Part shown: positions 38,076 to 47,498 of the stretch, piece by piece
How the letters are laid out: every line of letters begins with the position of its first letter
How positions within the stretch are numbered: position 1 is the stretch's first letter
Source: Ligilactobacillus pobuzihii E100301 = KCTC 13174
Lineage (GTDB): Bacteria > Bacillota > Bacilli > Lactobacillales > Lactobacillaceae
DNA: 47,618 bases
Reading direction: 5' to 3'
NCBI RefSeq assembly: GCF_000349725.1
Contig: NZ_APCP01000064.1
Location: 1 to 47,618 of the forward strand
Notes under the pieces: model-generated
The model's input: only the letters and a program-made list of their open reading frames with translations
Told to the model about the DNA's origin: nothing
Database searches by the model: none
Program-made: the position numbers and the translations under genes

Positions 38076-39401
38076 ATGGAGAAAGTCCTCCGCGATCCGA
38101 TCCACAACCATATTTATATCCAACACCAAGTGATCTTGGATTTGATCAATGCTAAAGAATTTCAACGTTTACGCCGGATCAAGCAACTTGGAACAACTAG
38201 CTATACTTTCCATGGTGCTGAACATTCGCGCTTTTCTCACTCAGTCGGCGTTTATGAGATCACTAGACAGATCTGTGACTTATTTGCTAGAAATTACCCA
38301 ACTAAAGATGCGCATGATGGTCTGTGGAATGACGACGAACGAATCGTCGCCTTGTGTGCAGCTTTGTTACATGACTTAGGACACGGTCCGTACTCACACA
38401 CCTTTGAACACATTTTTCAAACTGACCATGAACAAATGACAACTGATATCATTACTTCACCAGAAACTGAGGTCAATCATGTCTTGCAAAAAGTGAGTCC
38501 CAGCTTTCCACAAAAAGTAGCGAGTGTCATACAAAAAACTTATCCTAATCCACAAGTCGTCCAAATGATCTCCAGTCAGATCGATGCCGACCGTATGGAT
38601 TACTTACTGCGTGATTCTTACTTTACGGGAACTAATTATGGTAACTTTGATCTAACACGAATCTTACGGGTCATGCGTCCTTATAAAGAAGGGATCACTT
38701 TTGATATTTCAGGGATGCATGCGGTTGAAGATTATATTGTCAGCCGTTTCCAAATGTACCAGCAAGTTTATTTCCACCCAGTTTCACGTTCGATGGAAGT
38801 GATCTTAAGCCATTTGTTAAAGCGAGCTAAATACCTATATACCAAAAATGAGTTACAGTTAAACGGAGCTACCGACCTCTTAGTTCCTTTCTTGACTGGT
38901 AATTACACTCTTAATGATTATATAAACCTAGATGATGGTGTTCTTAATACTTGTTTTACAGTCTGGCGTAGCTCAAGCGATGAAGTATTAAGTGACCTCG
39001 CTTCCCGGTTCTTAGACCGCCACCCATTAAAATCTGTCCGGCTGGCACCTGAAACTAAGAAATTTGTACCGACCTTACAGGATTTAGTTACACAGGCTGG
39101 CTATTTGTCTGAATATTATATGGATACTAACGACAGTTATGACCTACCTTATGACGCATATGATCCAAATTCACAAAAACCACGAACCCAGATCGAATTA
39201 ATGCAAAAAGATCAGAGCTTAGTAGAGTTATCGGCTATCAGCCCCTTAGTTAAATCGATCACTGGTAAAGTTTCTGGCGATGAACGTTTATTCTTTCCAC
39301 GTGAAATGCTGGCCAGCGATAAACAAAACGATCTTTTTTCACCGGTCTATACTGATTTCAATCGTTACATTCATAATGACCAAGTGGTCGCACCAAATTA
39401 A
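38076..39401 (+). CDS. HD-domain phosphohydrolase, YwfO / EF1143 dNTPase type
   Basis: Probably removes triphosphate from dNTPs, as the Enterococcus homologue EF1143 does. The 441-aa frame from the ATG 38076 has KVLRDPIHN, the metal site H55, H99-D100 and D172 (SRFSH, LLHDLGHG, DADRMDY) and FHGAEHSRFSHSVG. The family usually has ~10 more residues (YY...LPxEKVxRDP). These are encoded in frame just upstream (ITYYNIQKLP) but without ATG, GTG or TTG; an AUC at 38046, 9 nt after GGGGG, may be the true start. The ATG at 38076 has no ribosome site. Confidence 0.9.
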   Translation: MEKVLRDPIHNHIYIQHQVILDLINAKEFQRLRRIKQLGTTSYTFHGAEHSRFSHSVGVYEITRQICDLFARNYPTKDAHDGLWNDDERIVALCAALLHDLGHGPYSHTFEHIFQTDHEQMTTDIITSPETEVNHVLQKVSPSFPQKVASVIQKTYPNPQVVQMISSQIDADRMDYLLRDSYFTGTNYGNFDLTRILRVMRPYKEGITFDISGMHAVEDYIVSRFQMYQQVYFHPVSRSMEVILSHLLKRAKYLYTKNELQLNGATDLLVPFLTGNYTLNDYINLDDGVLNTCFTVWRSSSDEVLSDLASRFLDRHPLKSVRLAPETKKFVPTLQDLVTQAGYLSEYYMDTNDSYDLPYDAYDPNSQKPRTQIELMQKDQSLVELSAISPLVKSITGKVSGDERLFFPREMLASDKQNDLFSPVYTDFNRYIHNDQVVAPN

Positions 39402-39441
39402 AATAGCAACCCAGGGAAAAAAGTCCCTGAGTTGCTATTTT
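39400..39441. terminator. bidirectional terminator (HD gene / DUF3899 gene)
   Basis: An 18-bp stem with one mismatch, AAAATAGCAACCCAGGGA with TCCCTGAGTTGCTATTTT, and a 6-nt loop, between convergent genes. Confidence 0.9.
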
Positions 39442-39451
39442 AGTTTATCTA

Positions 39452-39817
39452 CTAACCCGTGACTAAAACTGCACAGATGATCAACCAGATAGAGATCACC
39501 AAACTATTGACTGAAAAACGATCAAAATGAACCGGACGGTTTTTACGATCAGCGACTTCATGAACATCAATTTTTCTTTCTTGGTATTCTTCGTTAGTTT
39601 CACCTTTGCGTTGATGTTGAAACCATCCTGACATTAAACTCGCGTGTAATAAAATATCAGCGATCGCTAAACATAAAAGGATCAAACCGATCATAAAAAA
39701 AATATCCGATACTATCAGAAGCTTTTTCATAAAATACCCAATTACTGCTAGTACTACAGTAACTATCACTGTGATCATATCTAATTTGTACATGAGCTTG
39801 CTTTTAAAATTTGTCAT
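39452..39817 (-). CDS. DUF3899-family membrane protein
   Basis: A 121-aa protein with two N-terminal TM segments (about 14-30 and 35-57), a charged cytoplasmic stretch (RKGETNEEYQERKIDVHEV) and a C-terminal TM (about 103-120). This is the DUF3899 layout; function unknown. It converges on the HD gene and lies beyond the YibE/F pair with a 191-bp gap in which I see no further gene. Confidence 0.8.
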   Translation of the reverse strand: MTNFKSKLMYKLDMITVIVTVVLAVIGYFMKKLLIVSDIFFMIGLILLCLAIADILLHASLMSGWFQHQRKGETNEEYQERKIDVHEVADRKNRPVHFDRFSVNSLVISIWLIICAVLVTG

Positions 39818-40008
39818 TTATTTTATTTACACCACGTTTTTTAATTAACTATCTCAAAAATACAAAGTTTTACTTAAACCTTCTGTTAAAAATTATATCA
39901 TGAAACACTTTTTTTCTCTGTCCAAAAAGAAAAAATTACTTAGATACGCTATTTACTGCATTTTTAAACAATTCCTACAAAAATACCACTATCCCACTTG
40001 CCAGTACC

Positions 40009-40767
40009 TTAGGCAGATCGTTGTGGTCTAACCTTTCGGCTCATCAACCAGGTCGTTACTATGATAACTAAAATAACCGCAATTGCGGAATATAAAACCA
40101 ACATACACTCACTAACAAATATTTTAGAATTAAGATAATAGCCAAAACTATTATGCAATTTATTTAATAAAATAAATAAAGCTAGATCTCCGCCGAACAT
40201 TCCAAAGAAAAGCGTATTAAAAGTCATGCCCATGATCTGAGAACCAATATTTTGACCACTTTTCCGCAACTTCAACGGCGTGATCTGAGGGTCTTGTTCG
40301 ATCACCTCATTCAAACCACTAGCAATAGCAATCGCCGCTTCTGCGATTGCGCCCAAAGTACTCAATATAGTCGTTGATATCGCAATTTTTTCAAAGTCAA
40401 CGCCCACTAATAAATTGAAAGCTTCAATTTCTTCTGATTGTTCATTCGCAAAACCTTTGACCTGTACTAAGTGGTCAAGTGGCACGATCAACAATAACAT
40501 AACTACCATAACAGCTAGTGTTGCTAAAAAGGCGACGTTAGACGATTTTTCATCAGAATTTCCCATGTAAATAGTAATTGCCAAGATACAAATACCACTA
40601 AATAAAGAAGTCCATAATGGAGGGAAGCCTGAAGAAATCAGCATAATATTTAGAAATAGCAGTAAAAAATTTATTAAAACTGAAAAAAATGCAGAAAAAC
40701 CTTGCTTACCACCAACTAACACCATCAAAAAAGCAAGGATCACTGTTAAAATACTAATTGTTTTCAA
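40009..40767 (-). CDS. YibE/F-family membrane protein, second gene of pair
   Basis: A 252-aa polytopic protein with about seven TM segments and the family motif STLGAIAEAAIAIASGLNE. YibE/F proteins are probable transporters of unknown substrate. I start it at the TTG 40767, preceded by AGGAAGG at 5 nt; it then overlaps the upstream partner by 14 nt, typical of coupling. The GTG at 40806 is a longer alternative. Confidence 0.82.
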   Translation of the reverse strand: MKTISILTVILAFLMVLVGGKQGFSAFFSVLINFLLLFLNIMLISSGFPPLWTSLFSGICILAITIYMGNSDEKSSNVAFLATLAVMVVMLLLIVPLDHLVQVKGFANEQSEEIEAFNLLVGVDFEKIAISTTILSTLGAIAEAAIAIASGLNEVIEQDPQITPLKLRKSGQNIGSQIMGMTFNTLFFGMFGGDLALFILLNKLHNSFGYYLNSKIFVSECMLVLYSAIAVILVIIVTTWLMSRKVRPQRSA

Positions 40768-41866
40768 CTTGACCTTCCTTTCTAAATGCCCACGCCGCAA
40801 AAGCACTGGCAGCTGGAATCACCAACGTGATCCCGATGCCACTGATCAATGACTGAACTATGCCCAACGACATCGTCCATTCAAATGTATAACCAATACT
40901 ATTTCCGGTCCTAAAAAACAAAACACCCATCGCAAATGTTTCAGCAAAAAAAATCAATAACAAAACATTGATCAGCGGTCCTAAAATTGCCCGCCCTACT
41001 TCGATTCCAGAACCGAATAATTGTTTTTGGTCAATTTGTGGATGACTTCGTTTGATTTCAAAAACAGTCGAAACAATGTCTGTCGCTGCATCCATCACAG
41101 CCCCTAATAATCCGATCACAGTCGCTGACAAAAATAATTGTTTAGGTGACTGGGTCGCAAAATCTAAAGCCTCATAGTGTAAGTCATTACCTGTATAATT
41201 CAACACCAATACTCCGATCATTAAAGCACCTGTGGTCCCTATGACGATCGAAGCAAATGTTACTGCGCACTGTTTGTTCCAACCGATCACGATCAATAGC
41301 GACAAGGCAGTAAATATAAAGGCACTTAGCACAAAGAGCCAGAAAAAATTAGTCAGGTTCAATTTGACATCTAGTTCTATAAACAGCAAAAACACTACAA
41401 AATTTAAGACAACGCTGAACAAAGTTTTCAGCCCCTTAAATTCCATCGTCAAAATCAATAAAGAAATAACCACCCAGCCTAGCATCAATAAATAAGTATC
41501 ACGTTTATAATCGGAGATCTCAGCCGTTGTTCTTCCGTTTTGTTTTTGCAGATCAACAAAAACCTGCTGCCCAGAGTGGAATTTTTGATCAAAAGCTCCC
41601 GAATTCGACCAAGAGTTATGTGTATGTATTTTTTTACCCTTCTGCTTACCGTTTAGCATGATCATGGTTATTTTTTGTTCATGTTGGTGATCAACGTTTT
41701 TAAACTCATCTTCCGTACGTTGCGAACTACCCTCTGAAACATGCGTGATTTTACCGATATCACGTTGATACATAAAAGAATCACTTAATGTAAATAAATA
41801 AATTGCCGCACCGATCAACGACAAAATGATAAAAATGATCAGACTCTTTTTGTTTTTGGCCAACAT
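40754..41866 (-). CDS. YibE/F-family membrane protein, first gene of pair
   Basis: A 370-aa protein with an N-terminal TM (about 7-25), an extracytoplasmic beta-rich domain (about 30-125) and about seven C-terminal TM segments, with GLLGAVMDAATDIVSTVFEI as the signature. It is partly homologous to its downstream partner, which lacks the extracytoplasmic domain. The start is the ATG at 41866, 8 nt after GAAAGGA. Divergent from birA; CTAAC/GTTAG inverted repeats lie in the shared 157-bp region. Confidence 0.87.
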   Translation of the reverse strand: MLAKNKKSLIIFIILSLIGAAIYLFTLSDSFMYQRDIGKITHVSEGSSQRTEDEFKNVDHQHEQKITMIMLNGKQKGKKIHTHNSWSNSGAFDQKFHSGQQVFVDLQKQNGRTTAEISDYKRDTYLLMLGWVVISLLILTMEFKGLKTLFSVVLNFVVFLLFIELDVKLNLTNFFWLFVLSAFIFTALSLLIVIGWNKQCAVTFASIVIGTTGALMIGVLVLNYTGNDLHYEALDFATQSPKQLFLSATVIGLLGAVMDAATDIVSTVFEIKRSHPQIDQKQLFGSGIEVGRAILGPLINVLLLIFFAETFAMGVLFFRTGNSIGYTFEWTMSLGIVQSLISGIGITLVIPAASAFAAWAFRKEGQVENN

Positions 41867-41952
41867 TTGATCAATTCCTTTCAATTAGTTAACCTTAGCA
41901 TGATTGTCCACTAACTTAAAGGTTAGCATCTCTGATTTTACTTTTCTTTTAT

Positions 41953-41981
41953 TTGCCAAAAAGTAAACAAAAAAGTAATAT
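41953..41981 (+). promoter_or_regulatory. birA promoter
   Basis: TTGCCA (41953-41958), 17 bp, TAATAT (41976-41981). TAGTTAAC follows at the expected start site. Confidence 0.65.
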
Positions 41982-42023
41982 CTAGTTAACGATATTTTCG
42001 ACAAAAAAGGACTGAAAATAATT

Positions 42024-42995
42024 ATGAAAACCATTGATAGTGTCTTAAAATTATTAGAAAAAAATACGAACCATCTTTCAGGACAACAAATAGCAGACCA
42101 GCTCGAACTTTCACGAACGGCAATTTGGAAAGCGATCCGCTCTTTAGAGTCTGTTGGTTATAAAATTGAGAGTAAACCTCATAAAGGGTATTTGTTATTA
42201 GACCCGCCAATGTTATCAGAAACTTTCATTCGCAGAAATTTAACGACCAAAGTTCCCCTACACTTTGAATTACACGACAGTATCACGTCCACTAACACTC
42301 GAGCTAAGGAACTAGGGGCACTTCCGTCCACCAGCGAACCACAAATCATAGTTAGTGACCGACAGACCAAAGGATATGGTCGTTACGGCCGAGCTTTTAT
42401 GTCACCACAACAAACTGGGATCTATTTAAGTATCTTATTACAAAACCAGCAAGAATATTTTGACGCGGGACTGTTAACTACTGCGACTGCCACTGCCTTG
42501 TGCCGTGCAATCGAAAAGAAACTAGATGCCAAGCCAAGTATCAAATGGGTCAATGATGTTTTATGGCATGATAAAAAAATCAGTGGCATCTTGACTGAAG
42601 GAATTACCGACATGGAAACTGGCCATCTAAAACAAATAGTAGTTGGCATAGGAATTGATTATTTAACTGACCCTCAAACGTACGCACCTGAAATCAGGCA
42701 AAGAGCAGGTTCCTTACGTCAAGTTGTACAAAAAAAAGGGCTGTCCCGCAATGCTTTTATCGGAGCCTTTTTAAATGAATTTTTCAAATTATATCCTAAT
42801 TTTAACAGCTACGATTTCATCGCTGATTACCGTAAATATTGTAGTACTTTAGACCAGCAAGTCACAATTACTCGCGGAAATGAAACTATCACGGGTATCG
42901 CCTGTGACATAACCGATAGTGGTGAGCTAATTTTAGATAATGGACAAGTTTTTTCTTCTGGAGAAATCACCAAGATCAGAAAAACAACAACATAA
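42024..42995 (+). CDS. birA: bifunctional biotin ligase/biotin operon repressor
   Basis: Activates biotin to biotinyl-AMP and attaches it to the biotin carrier protein of acetyl-CoA carboxylase. The 323-aa protein has a winged HTH (about 1-60; SGQQIADQLELSRTAIWKAI), the catalytic loop KGYGRYGR (116-123, usual form GRGRxGR) and KWVNDVLWHDKKISGIL. The DNA-binding domain implies repressor activity, but no biotin genes are in the window and no clear BirA operator is seen. AAAGGA lies 12 nt before the ATG. Confidence 0.95.
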   Translation: MKTIDSVLKLLEKNTNHLSGQQIADQLELSRTAIWKAIRSLESVGYKIESKPHKGYLLLDPPMLSETFIRRNLTTKVPLHFELHDSITSTNTRAKELGALPSTSEPQIIVSDRQTKGYGRYGRAFMSPQQTGIYLSILLQNQQEYFDAGLLTTATATALCRAIEKKLDAKPSIKWVNDVLWHDKKISGILTEGITDMETGHLKQIVVGIGIDYLTDPQTYAPEIRQRAGSLRQVVQKKGLSRNAFIGAFLNEFFKLYPNFNSYDFIADYRKYCSTLDQQVTITRGNETITGIACDITDSGELILDNGQVFSSGEITKIRKTTT

Positions 42996-43018
42996 TGATC
43001 TAGCTACTCCTAATTACT

Positions 43019-43046
43019 TTGCCTCTTATGGTAAGCATGCTAAAAT
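43019..43046 (+). promoter_or_regulatory. promoter of the 75-aa protein gene
   Basis: TTGCCT (43019-43024), 16 bp, TAAAAT (43041-43046) preceded by TGC, an extended -10. Confidence 0.55.
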
Positions 43047-43086
43047 AAGACTATAGAGTTAGAAAATAAACTGTGAGGTGGTTTCA

Positions 43087-43314
43087 ATGAGTGAAAATGT
43101 ATTCTTTAACCCTGGCCAATCGATTTCCAGTGACTATGACTTTAACAAGGCTTATGTCTCCGCCCAGATCTATCATACTAAGTCAAAGAAACCTATCGTA
43201 GTCGTCCGTGAAAAAGACGGTCAACCGTACCTCATTTTTGATGAGCAAGCCGCACAATCATCAAAACAAGCAGAAAATTCAGAATACACACTTGTTAAAA
43301 GAGTCGACGACTAA
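43087..43314 (+). CDS. small soluble protein of unknown function
   Basis: A 75-aa ORF starting MSENVFFNPGQSIS, with GAGGTGG before its ATG; a GTG at 43078 overlaps that site and is rejected. Beta strands are likely (YVSAQIYHT, KPIVVVREKDGQPYLIF). No TM or signal peptide. It has its own promoter and a strong terminator, so it is probably real. Family not recognised. Confidence 0.78.
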   Translation: MSENVFFNPGQSISSDYDFNKAYVSAQIYHTKSKKPIVVVREKDGQPYLIFDEQAAQSSKQAENSEYTLVKRVDD

Positions 43315-43350
43315 TAAAAAGTTATTGTGGCCGTCAATAAAAACTTGGAC

Positions 43351-43390
43351 AAAAAAACACAAGGCAATTTTACCTGCCTTGTGTTTTTTT
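43351..43390. terminator. bidirectional terminator (75-aa gene / prs)
   Basis: CACAAGGCA/TGCCTTGTG (43358-43366 with 43375-43383) is flanked by A7 and T7, so it works in both directions. Confidence 0.92.
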
Positions 43391-43406
43391 GTCTATAAGT
43401 CTGAAC

Positions 43407-44384
43407 TTAATTATTCGCGTGGAAACGATTTTTAAATAGTGGACTAACTGGTTTATTCTCGTGGATCCGTTCAATGGCATCCCCGATCAATGGCCCCACT
43501 GAAATCTGAACTAATTTATCAATTTGTTTTTCCTTAGGCAAATTAATGGAATCAGTAACTACTAACTCCTTAATTGGTGATTTTTCGATCCGTTCGATCG
43601 CAGGGCCAGACAAAACTGGATGAGTCGCTGAAGCGTACACTTCAGTTGCACCAGCATCCATTAATGCTTGAGCTGCTAAAGTGATCGTACCAGCAGTATC
43701 GATCATATCATCAACTAAAATACATTTCTTACCCTTTACAGAACCAATAATGTTCATGATCTCAGCCACATTTGCCTTAGGACGTCGTTTATCAATGATC
43801 GCAATTGGCGCTTTCAAAAACTCAGCCAGTTTACGGGCACGTGTTACACCACCATGGTCGGGTGAAACGACCACAGCATCTTTATCAACACCCTTAGTCA
43901 TGAAGTAATCAGCCAACAAAGGTGCTCCCATCAAATGATCAACTGGGATATCAAAGAATCCCTGAATCTGGGCCGCATGCAGATCAAGTGCGATCACACG
44001 GTCACAGCCTGCTTTTTCTAACATATCCGCTACCAATTTAGCTGTGATCGGTTCGCGTGAACGAGCCTTCCGGTCTTGACGAGCATAACCATAATATGGG
44101 ATCACTGCATTGATCGTATGTGCACTTGCACGGCGTAAAGCATCGATCATGATCAATAATTCCATTAAGTTATCATTTACGGGAGCAGACGTCGATTGTA
44201 CGATAAAAATATCACAGCCACGAATACTTTCATCAATATTGATCCGAATCTCTCCATCGCTAAAACGATCAACAGACGTTTTTCCAAGTGGTACCCCAAC
44301 AGCGTCGGCAATCTTTTGTGCCAAAGGTTTATTTGAGTTCAAAGCAAAAATTTTTAGCTTTGAATCGTTATATTGTTCAGACAT
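43407..44384 (-). CDS. prs: ribose-phosphate diphosphokinase (PRPP synthetase)
   Basis: Makes PRPP from ribose 5-phosphate and ATP, feeding purine, pyrimidine and His/Trp synthesis and hpt salvage. Class I enzyme with the flexible loop [18 protein letters not shown], catalytic [12 protein letters not shown] and PRPP loop [13 protein letters not shown]. Start at the ATG 44384 (MSEQYND, 325 aa), 5 nt after GGAGG; the ATG at 44396 contains that site. The glmU-prs order is that of Bacillus. Confidence 0.97.
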   Translation of the reverse strand: MSEQYNDSKLKIFALNSNKPLAQKIADAVGVPLGKTSVDRFSDGEIRINIDESIRGCDIFIVQSTSAPVNDNLMELLIMIDALRRASAHTINAVIPYYGYARQDRKARSREPITAKLVADMLEKAGCDRVIALDLHAAQIQGFFDIPVDHLMGAPLLADYFMTKGVDKDAVVVSPDHGGVTRARKLAEFLKAPIAIIDKRRPKANVAEIMNIIGSVKGKKCILVDDMIDTAGTITLAAQALMDAGATEVYASATHPVLSGPAIERIEKSPIKELVVTDSINLPKEKQIDKLVQISVGPLIGDAIERIHENKPVSPLFKNRFHANN

Positions 44385-44472
44385 AACAGCCTCCATCAGT
44401 CCTTAATATTCTTCTATCATATTAATGATAATTCATTTCCCACGTTAAAAGCAAGTCTCCATGTCCAAACTA

Positions 44473-45882
44473 TTAATTATTTTTTTTAGCATCTGCAGTT
44501 TTTTGAGCAGCTTTGGCGACTGGATATTTGTCATAGTAGCCATCTTTGTTAACTTGTCTACCACGAGCAATAGCCATATCATGCGGTTTAACGTCTTGTG
44601 TGATCGTTGAACCGGCGGCAACATATGCATGGTCACCGAGCTTTACGGGAGCTACCACATTACTGCCGCTACCGATAAAGGAGTAATCACCCACGTCAGT
44701 GTGATGTTTATTGATACCATCGTAGTTAACGAATACCGTACCACAACCGACATTGATCTCTTGACCAAGCGTAGCATCACCGACGTATGTTAAGTGTCCA
44801 ACTTTAGTATTTTCACCGATAGTAGCTTTTTTAACTTCAACAAAATTACCAATGTGAGCACCCTGACCGATATTTGCTTGCGGACGTAAATGACTGTATG
44901 GTCCAATGTCTGAATTATCATGCATTACAGAACCTTCGATCAACGAAGAAGTGACATTAACATGATCACCAATAGACGAATCAATAATTTCAGAATGAGA
45001 ACCGATCACACATTCTGAACCGATCTTTGTGTTGCCTTTCAGACTAACACCTGGCTCGATCACTGTATCAGAACCAATTTCGACATCGGAATCGATATAA
45101 GTATTTTCTGGATCAACGATCGTAACGCCATTTTTCATGTGTGTGTGGTTGATCCGCAAACGCATCACCTTAGAAGCATTGGCTAAAGCAACACGATCGT
45201 TAACGCCCATTGATTCTTCAAAGTCTTTCATCTGATAGGCTGCAACGACCTTGCCTTCTTTTTGGAAAACTTCCATTAAATCGGTTAAGTAATATTCCCC
45301 TTGTGCATTATCATTATTGATTTTATGCAAAGCTTCAAATAATTCACGGTTATTAAAACAATAAACACCCGTGTTTATTTCTTTAACAGCAGCTTCGTCT
45401 TTTGTAGCATCCTTTTGTTCCACGATCCGTTCAACTATTCCTAAATCATTCCGAATGATCCGTCCATAGCCAAAAGGAGCTTCTGTATGTGCAGTTAAAA
45501 CTGTGGCCACCGCACCTTTTGATTGATGATACTGAAATAACTCAGAGAAAGTCTCAGCCGTAAATAACGGTGTATCTCCACAGGCGATCAAAGTCATCCC
45601 ATCTTTATCGCCCAATAAACTTTCAGCCTGCATTACAGCATGTCCAGTACCTAGTTGTTGTGCTTGAACAACATAATTTGTTCGTTCCTTTAAAGTATCT
45701 TTAACCATGTCAGCCCCATGTCCGATCACAGTTACGATCTGGTCCATATCATTTTTTTCAATTTGTGTTAACACATGGTCAACCATTGGCTTACCACAAA
45801 CCGGATGTAAAACCTTGTATAATTTCGATTTCATCCGTGTACCCTGTCCAGCAGCCAAAATCACAGCATATTTTGAAGTCAT
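44473..45882 (-). CDS. glmU: bifunctional UDP-GlcNAc pyrophosphorylase / GlcN-1-P acetyltransferase
   Basis: Makes UDP-GlcNAc, the substrate of MurA. The 469-aa chain has the uridyltransferase domain with [24 protein letters not shown] and GDTPLFT, then a left-handed beta-helix with hexapeptide repeats and the acetyltransferase site ([20 protein letters not shown]). A Lys/Ala-rich tail closes it. GAGGAG precedes the ATG. Upstream genes purR-yabJ-spoVG of Bacillus are absent. Confidence 0.98.
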   Translation of the reverse strand: MTSKYAVILAAGQGTRMKSKLYKVLHPVCGKPMVDHVLTQIEKNDMDQIVTVIGHGADMVKDTLKERTNYVVQAQQLGTGHAVMQAESLLGDKDGMTLIACGDTPLFTAETFSELFQYHQSKGAVATVLTAHTEAPFGYGRIIRNDLGIVERIVEQKDATKDEAAVKEINTGVYCFNNRELFEALHKINNDNAQGEYYLTDLMEVFQKEGKVVAAYQMKDFEESMGVNDRVALANASKVMRLRINHTHMKNGVTIVDPENTYIDSDVEIGSDTVIEPGVSLKGNTKIGSECVIGSHSEIIDSSIGDHVNVTSSLIEGSVMHDNSDIGPYSHLRPQANIGQGAHIGNFVEVKKATIGENTKVGHLTYVGDATLGQEINVGCGTVFVNYDGINKHHTDVGDYSFIGSGSNVVAPVKLGDHAYVAAGSTITQDVKPHDMAIARGRQVNKDGYYDKYPVAKAAQKTADAKKNN

Positions 45883-46112
45883 TATATATTGCTCCTCTAT
45901 TTATAAAATAAGGAATTAAGCTACCTCACTGGCTAAAATTATCCCAGTTTCAGTTTCTTGATCCCGACGAGTCTATCAGCAAAAAGCTTGCTAATTCAAG
46001 CAAAGATTCGCTAGCCTAACCATACGGCCATAGCGACCCATTATTGACCCTACTTTTGAATAATAAACTAGTTTTTGTCCATATGCAACTGGTCGGGGAC
46101 TGACCTAAACAT
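45883..46112 (-). promoter_or_regulatory. long glmU leader with a weak hairpin
   Basis: The 319 bp between glmU and the regulator gene hold no ORF of note. On the minus strand there is GCTTG-AATTAG-CAAGC followed by TTTTT (complement of about 45982-46003), which looks like a weak terminator or pause site, and CTATGGCCGTATGG (self-complementary in part) before it. I recognise no known riboswitch. Confidence 0.3.
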
Positions 46113-46114
46113 TT

Positions 46115-46153
46115 TAACAAAAAAACTCCTGTGGTTGCGTTAAACCACAGAAG
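46115..46153 (-). terminator. terminator of the XRE-TPR regulator gene
   Basis: Minus strand: CTTCTGTGGTT/AACCACAGGAG (46143-46153 with 46126-46136, one mismatch), then TTTTTTTG. Confidence 0.9.
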
Positions 46154-46201
46154 CTCTTCATTTAAGACAGAATTCAAATTTAATCGTCTCATTTACTTAG
46201 A

Positions 46202-47056
46202 CTACTCAGGTAAATAACCGATCTCAACTAAAATTTCACTTGTCTTTTTAATATTTTCTTTATTATCAGTAAATGTAGAAAATGCCCATGACTTCAACAA
46301 ATACTTAATGGCATCTTTAGTCCATTCACCATGCTTATCATGCAAGACCAAGGCATTAGTATAATACAAAGAATCAATAAACACTGGAGTAAAGTGACGA
46401 TTTGAAAATTCTTCCGCCTGCTCTAAAATCTCAGCACATTTGTCAAAATCCATCATACGGTAATAATACAATGTCAAATTTTTCCAGATAAAGAGTGTCC
46501 AGAATACATAATCATCCAAATTAATATTTTCTAGCAAAGCTGGTACTTGTTCAAAGTAAAAACTAGCTTTATCGTTTTCTTTTCGCTCCAAATAAACCAC
46601 GCCTAACTCACAGGTCGCTAAAACTGTAAATATGTCGACCTGTTTATTACGCATCTGTAAAATTCGATTAAAGCCAAATAAAGCATCCTCAAAATCACGT
46701 GTTTGCCACATCTTAGCATTGGTCTTTAAGAACAAATAATGTGCTTCCTGTTCATTATCACTGAGCTTATCGATCTTACCAAGTGTTTCAAGCGCTTTAT
46801 CATATTCGTTATTCATACTATATTTATCTGCTTGATCCAAGAACCGTTGGGCTGCCAAGACCTCATTATCAACTACAACGTCTTCCAGTTTCAAACCTAA
46901 GCGTGCAATAATTTTCGCTAAGATATCTCCTCTAGGTGAAGTAGAGTTTCTTTCAAGTAGACTGATCGTTCCCTGAGTGGTGATTCCTTTTGCTAGATCT
47001 TGCTGTGAAATGCCTAATTTTTTTCGAGTATCTTTAATTTTTTGGCCATCTATCAT
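46202..47056 (-). CDS. XRE-TPR transcriptional regulator (PlcR/Rgg-like)
   Basis: A 284-aa protein with an XRE-type HTH at about 5-60 (KIKDTRKKLGISQQDLAKGI followed by TTQGTISLLERN) and helical TPR-like repeats to the end. This is the layout of PlcR/PrgX/Rgg regulators that respond to short peptides. No convincing peptide gene is adjacent. Start at the ATG 47056 (MIDGQKI), with AGAGGGG upstream; the ATG at 47083 would add nine residues covering that site. A palindrome overlaps its probable promoter, suggesting autoregulation. Confidence 0.85.
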   Translation of the reverse strand: MIDGQKIKDTRKKLGISQQDLAKGITTQGTISLLERNSTSPRGDILAKIIARLGLKLEDVVVDNEVLAAQRFLDQADKYSMNNEYDKALETLGKIDKLSDNEQEAHYLFLKTNAKMWQTRDFEDALFGFNRILQMRNKQVDIFTVLATCELGVVYLERKENDKASFYFEQVPALLENINLDDYVFWTLFIWKNLTLYYYRMMDFDKCAEILEQAEEFSNRHFTPVFIDSLYYTNALVLHDKHGEWTKDAIKYLLKSWAFSTFTDNKENIKKTSEILVEIGYLPE

Positions 47057-47130
47057 AATGATTTCCCCTCTTAATAGGTACATTTTTCTAAATTATTAAT
47101 TTCAACATAACGGTAAATTAAAATTTGAAG

Positions 47131-47171
47131 CTACTACTTTATAAAGTAAGTAGTTCATAACCAATTGTCAA
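47131..47171 (-). promoter_or_regulatory. regulator promoter with overlapping palindrome
   Basis: Minus strand: TTGACA (47166-47171), 17 bp, TACTTT (47143-47148). The perfect 14-bp palindrome TACTTTATAAAGTA (47134-47147), extended by CTAC/GTAG on either side, covers the -10. A likely operator for the regulator itself. Confidence 0.55.
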
Positions 47172-47465
47172 ACAAAGTAACATCTATACTTAAAAAGTTT
47201 AAACAATTTTTTAACAAAATGCAAAAAATAAGATTTATAAAATAACAATTTAACTTTTCACAAAATTAAGAGCAAAATAAAACCGCAACAGACTAGTTTT
47301 ATATATACGTTACATTTTCTTTAAGTATTTCTTAAATGTCAAGTAAAAAATTCAATAATTAATAATACTCAACTACATATGTATTTAATGTTAATATTTC
47401 ATACCAAAACAAGTGCATTTTTATATCAATATCTACGTCATGAGTACTGCATTGTGTGATTATAT

Positions 47466-47498
47466 TAAAAAAACTGAACCAACAGTTCGTTAGTTCAG
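47466..47498 (-). terminator. terminator of a gene beyond the window end
   Basis: Minus strand: CTGAACTAAC...GTTGGTTCAG (47493-47498 with 47474-47479 as core) followed by TTTTTTT. The rest of 47172-47618 is AT-rich and shows no supportable gene; an upstream minus-strand gene may end just outside or at about 47591. Confidence 0.7.

Noticed and set aside
41885-41990. Possible BirA operator between yibE/F and birA (TAGTTAAC and CTAAC/GTTAG motifs)
   Set aside because: Half-sites occur but spacing does not match the known TTAAC-N(14-16)-GTTAA arrangement.
47379-47459. 26-codon plus-strand ORF divergent from the XRE-TPR regulator (possible Rgg-type pheromone)
   Set aside because: No ribosome site, no promoter and no clear hydrophobic C-terminal peptide; size alone is not evidence.
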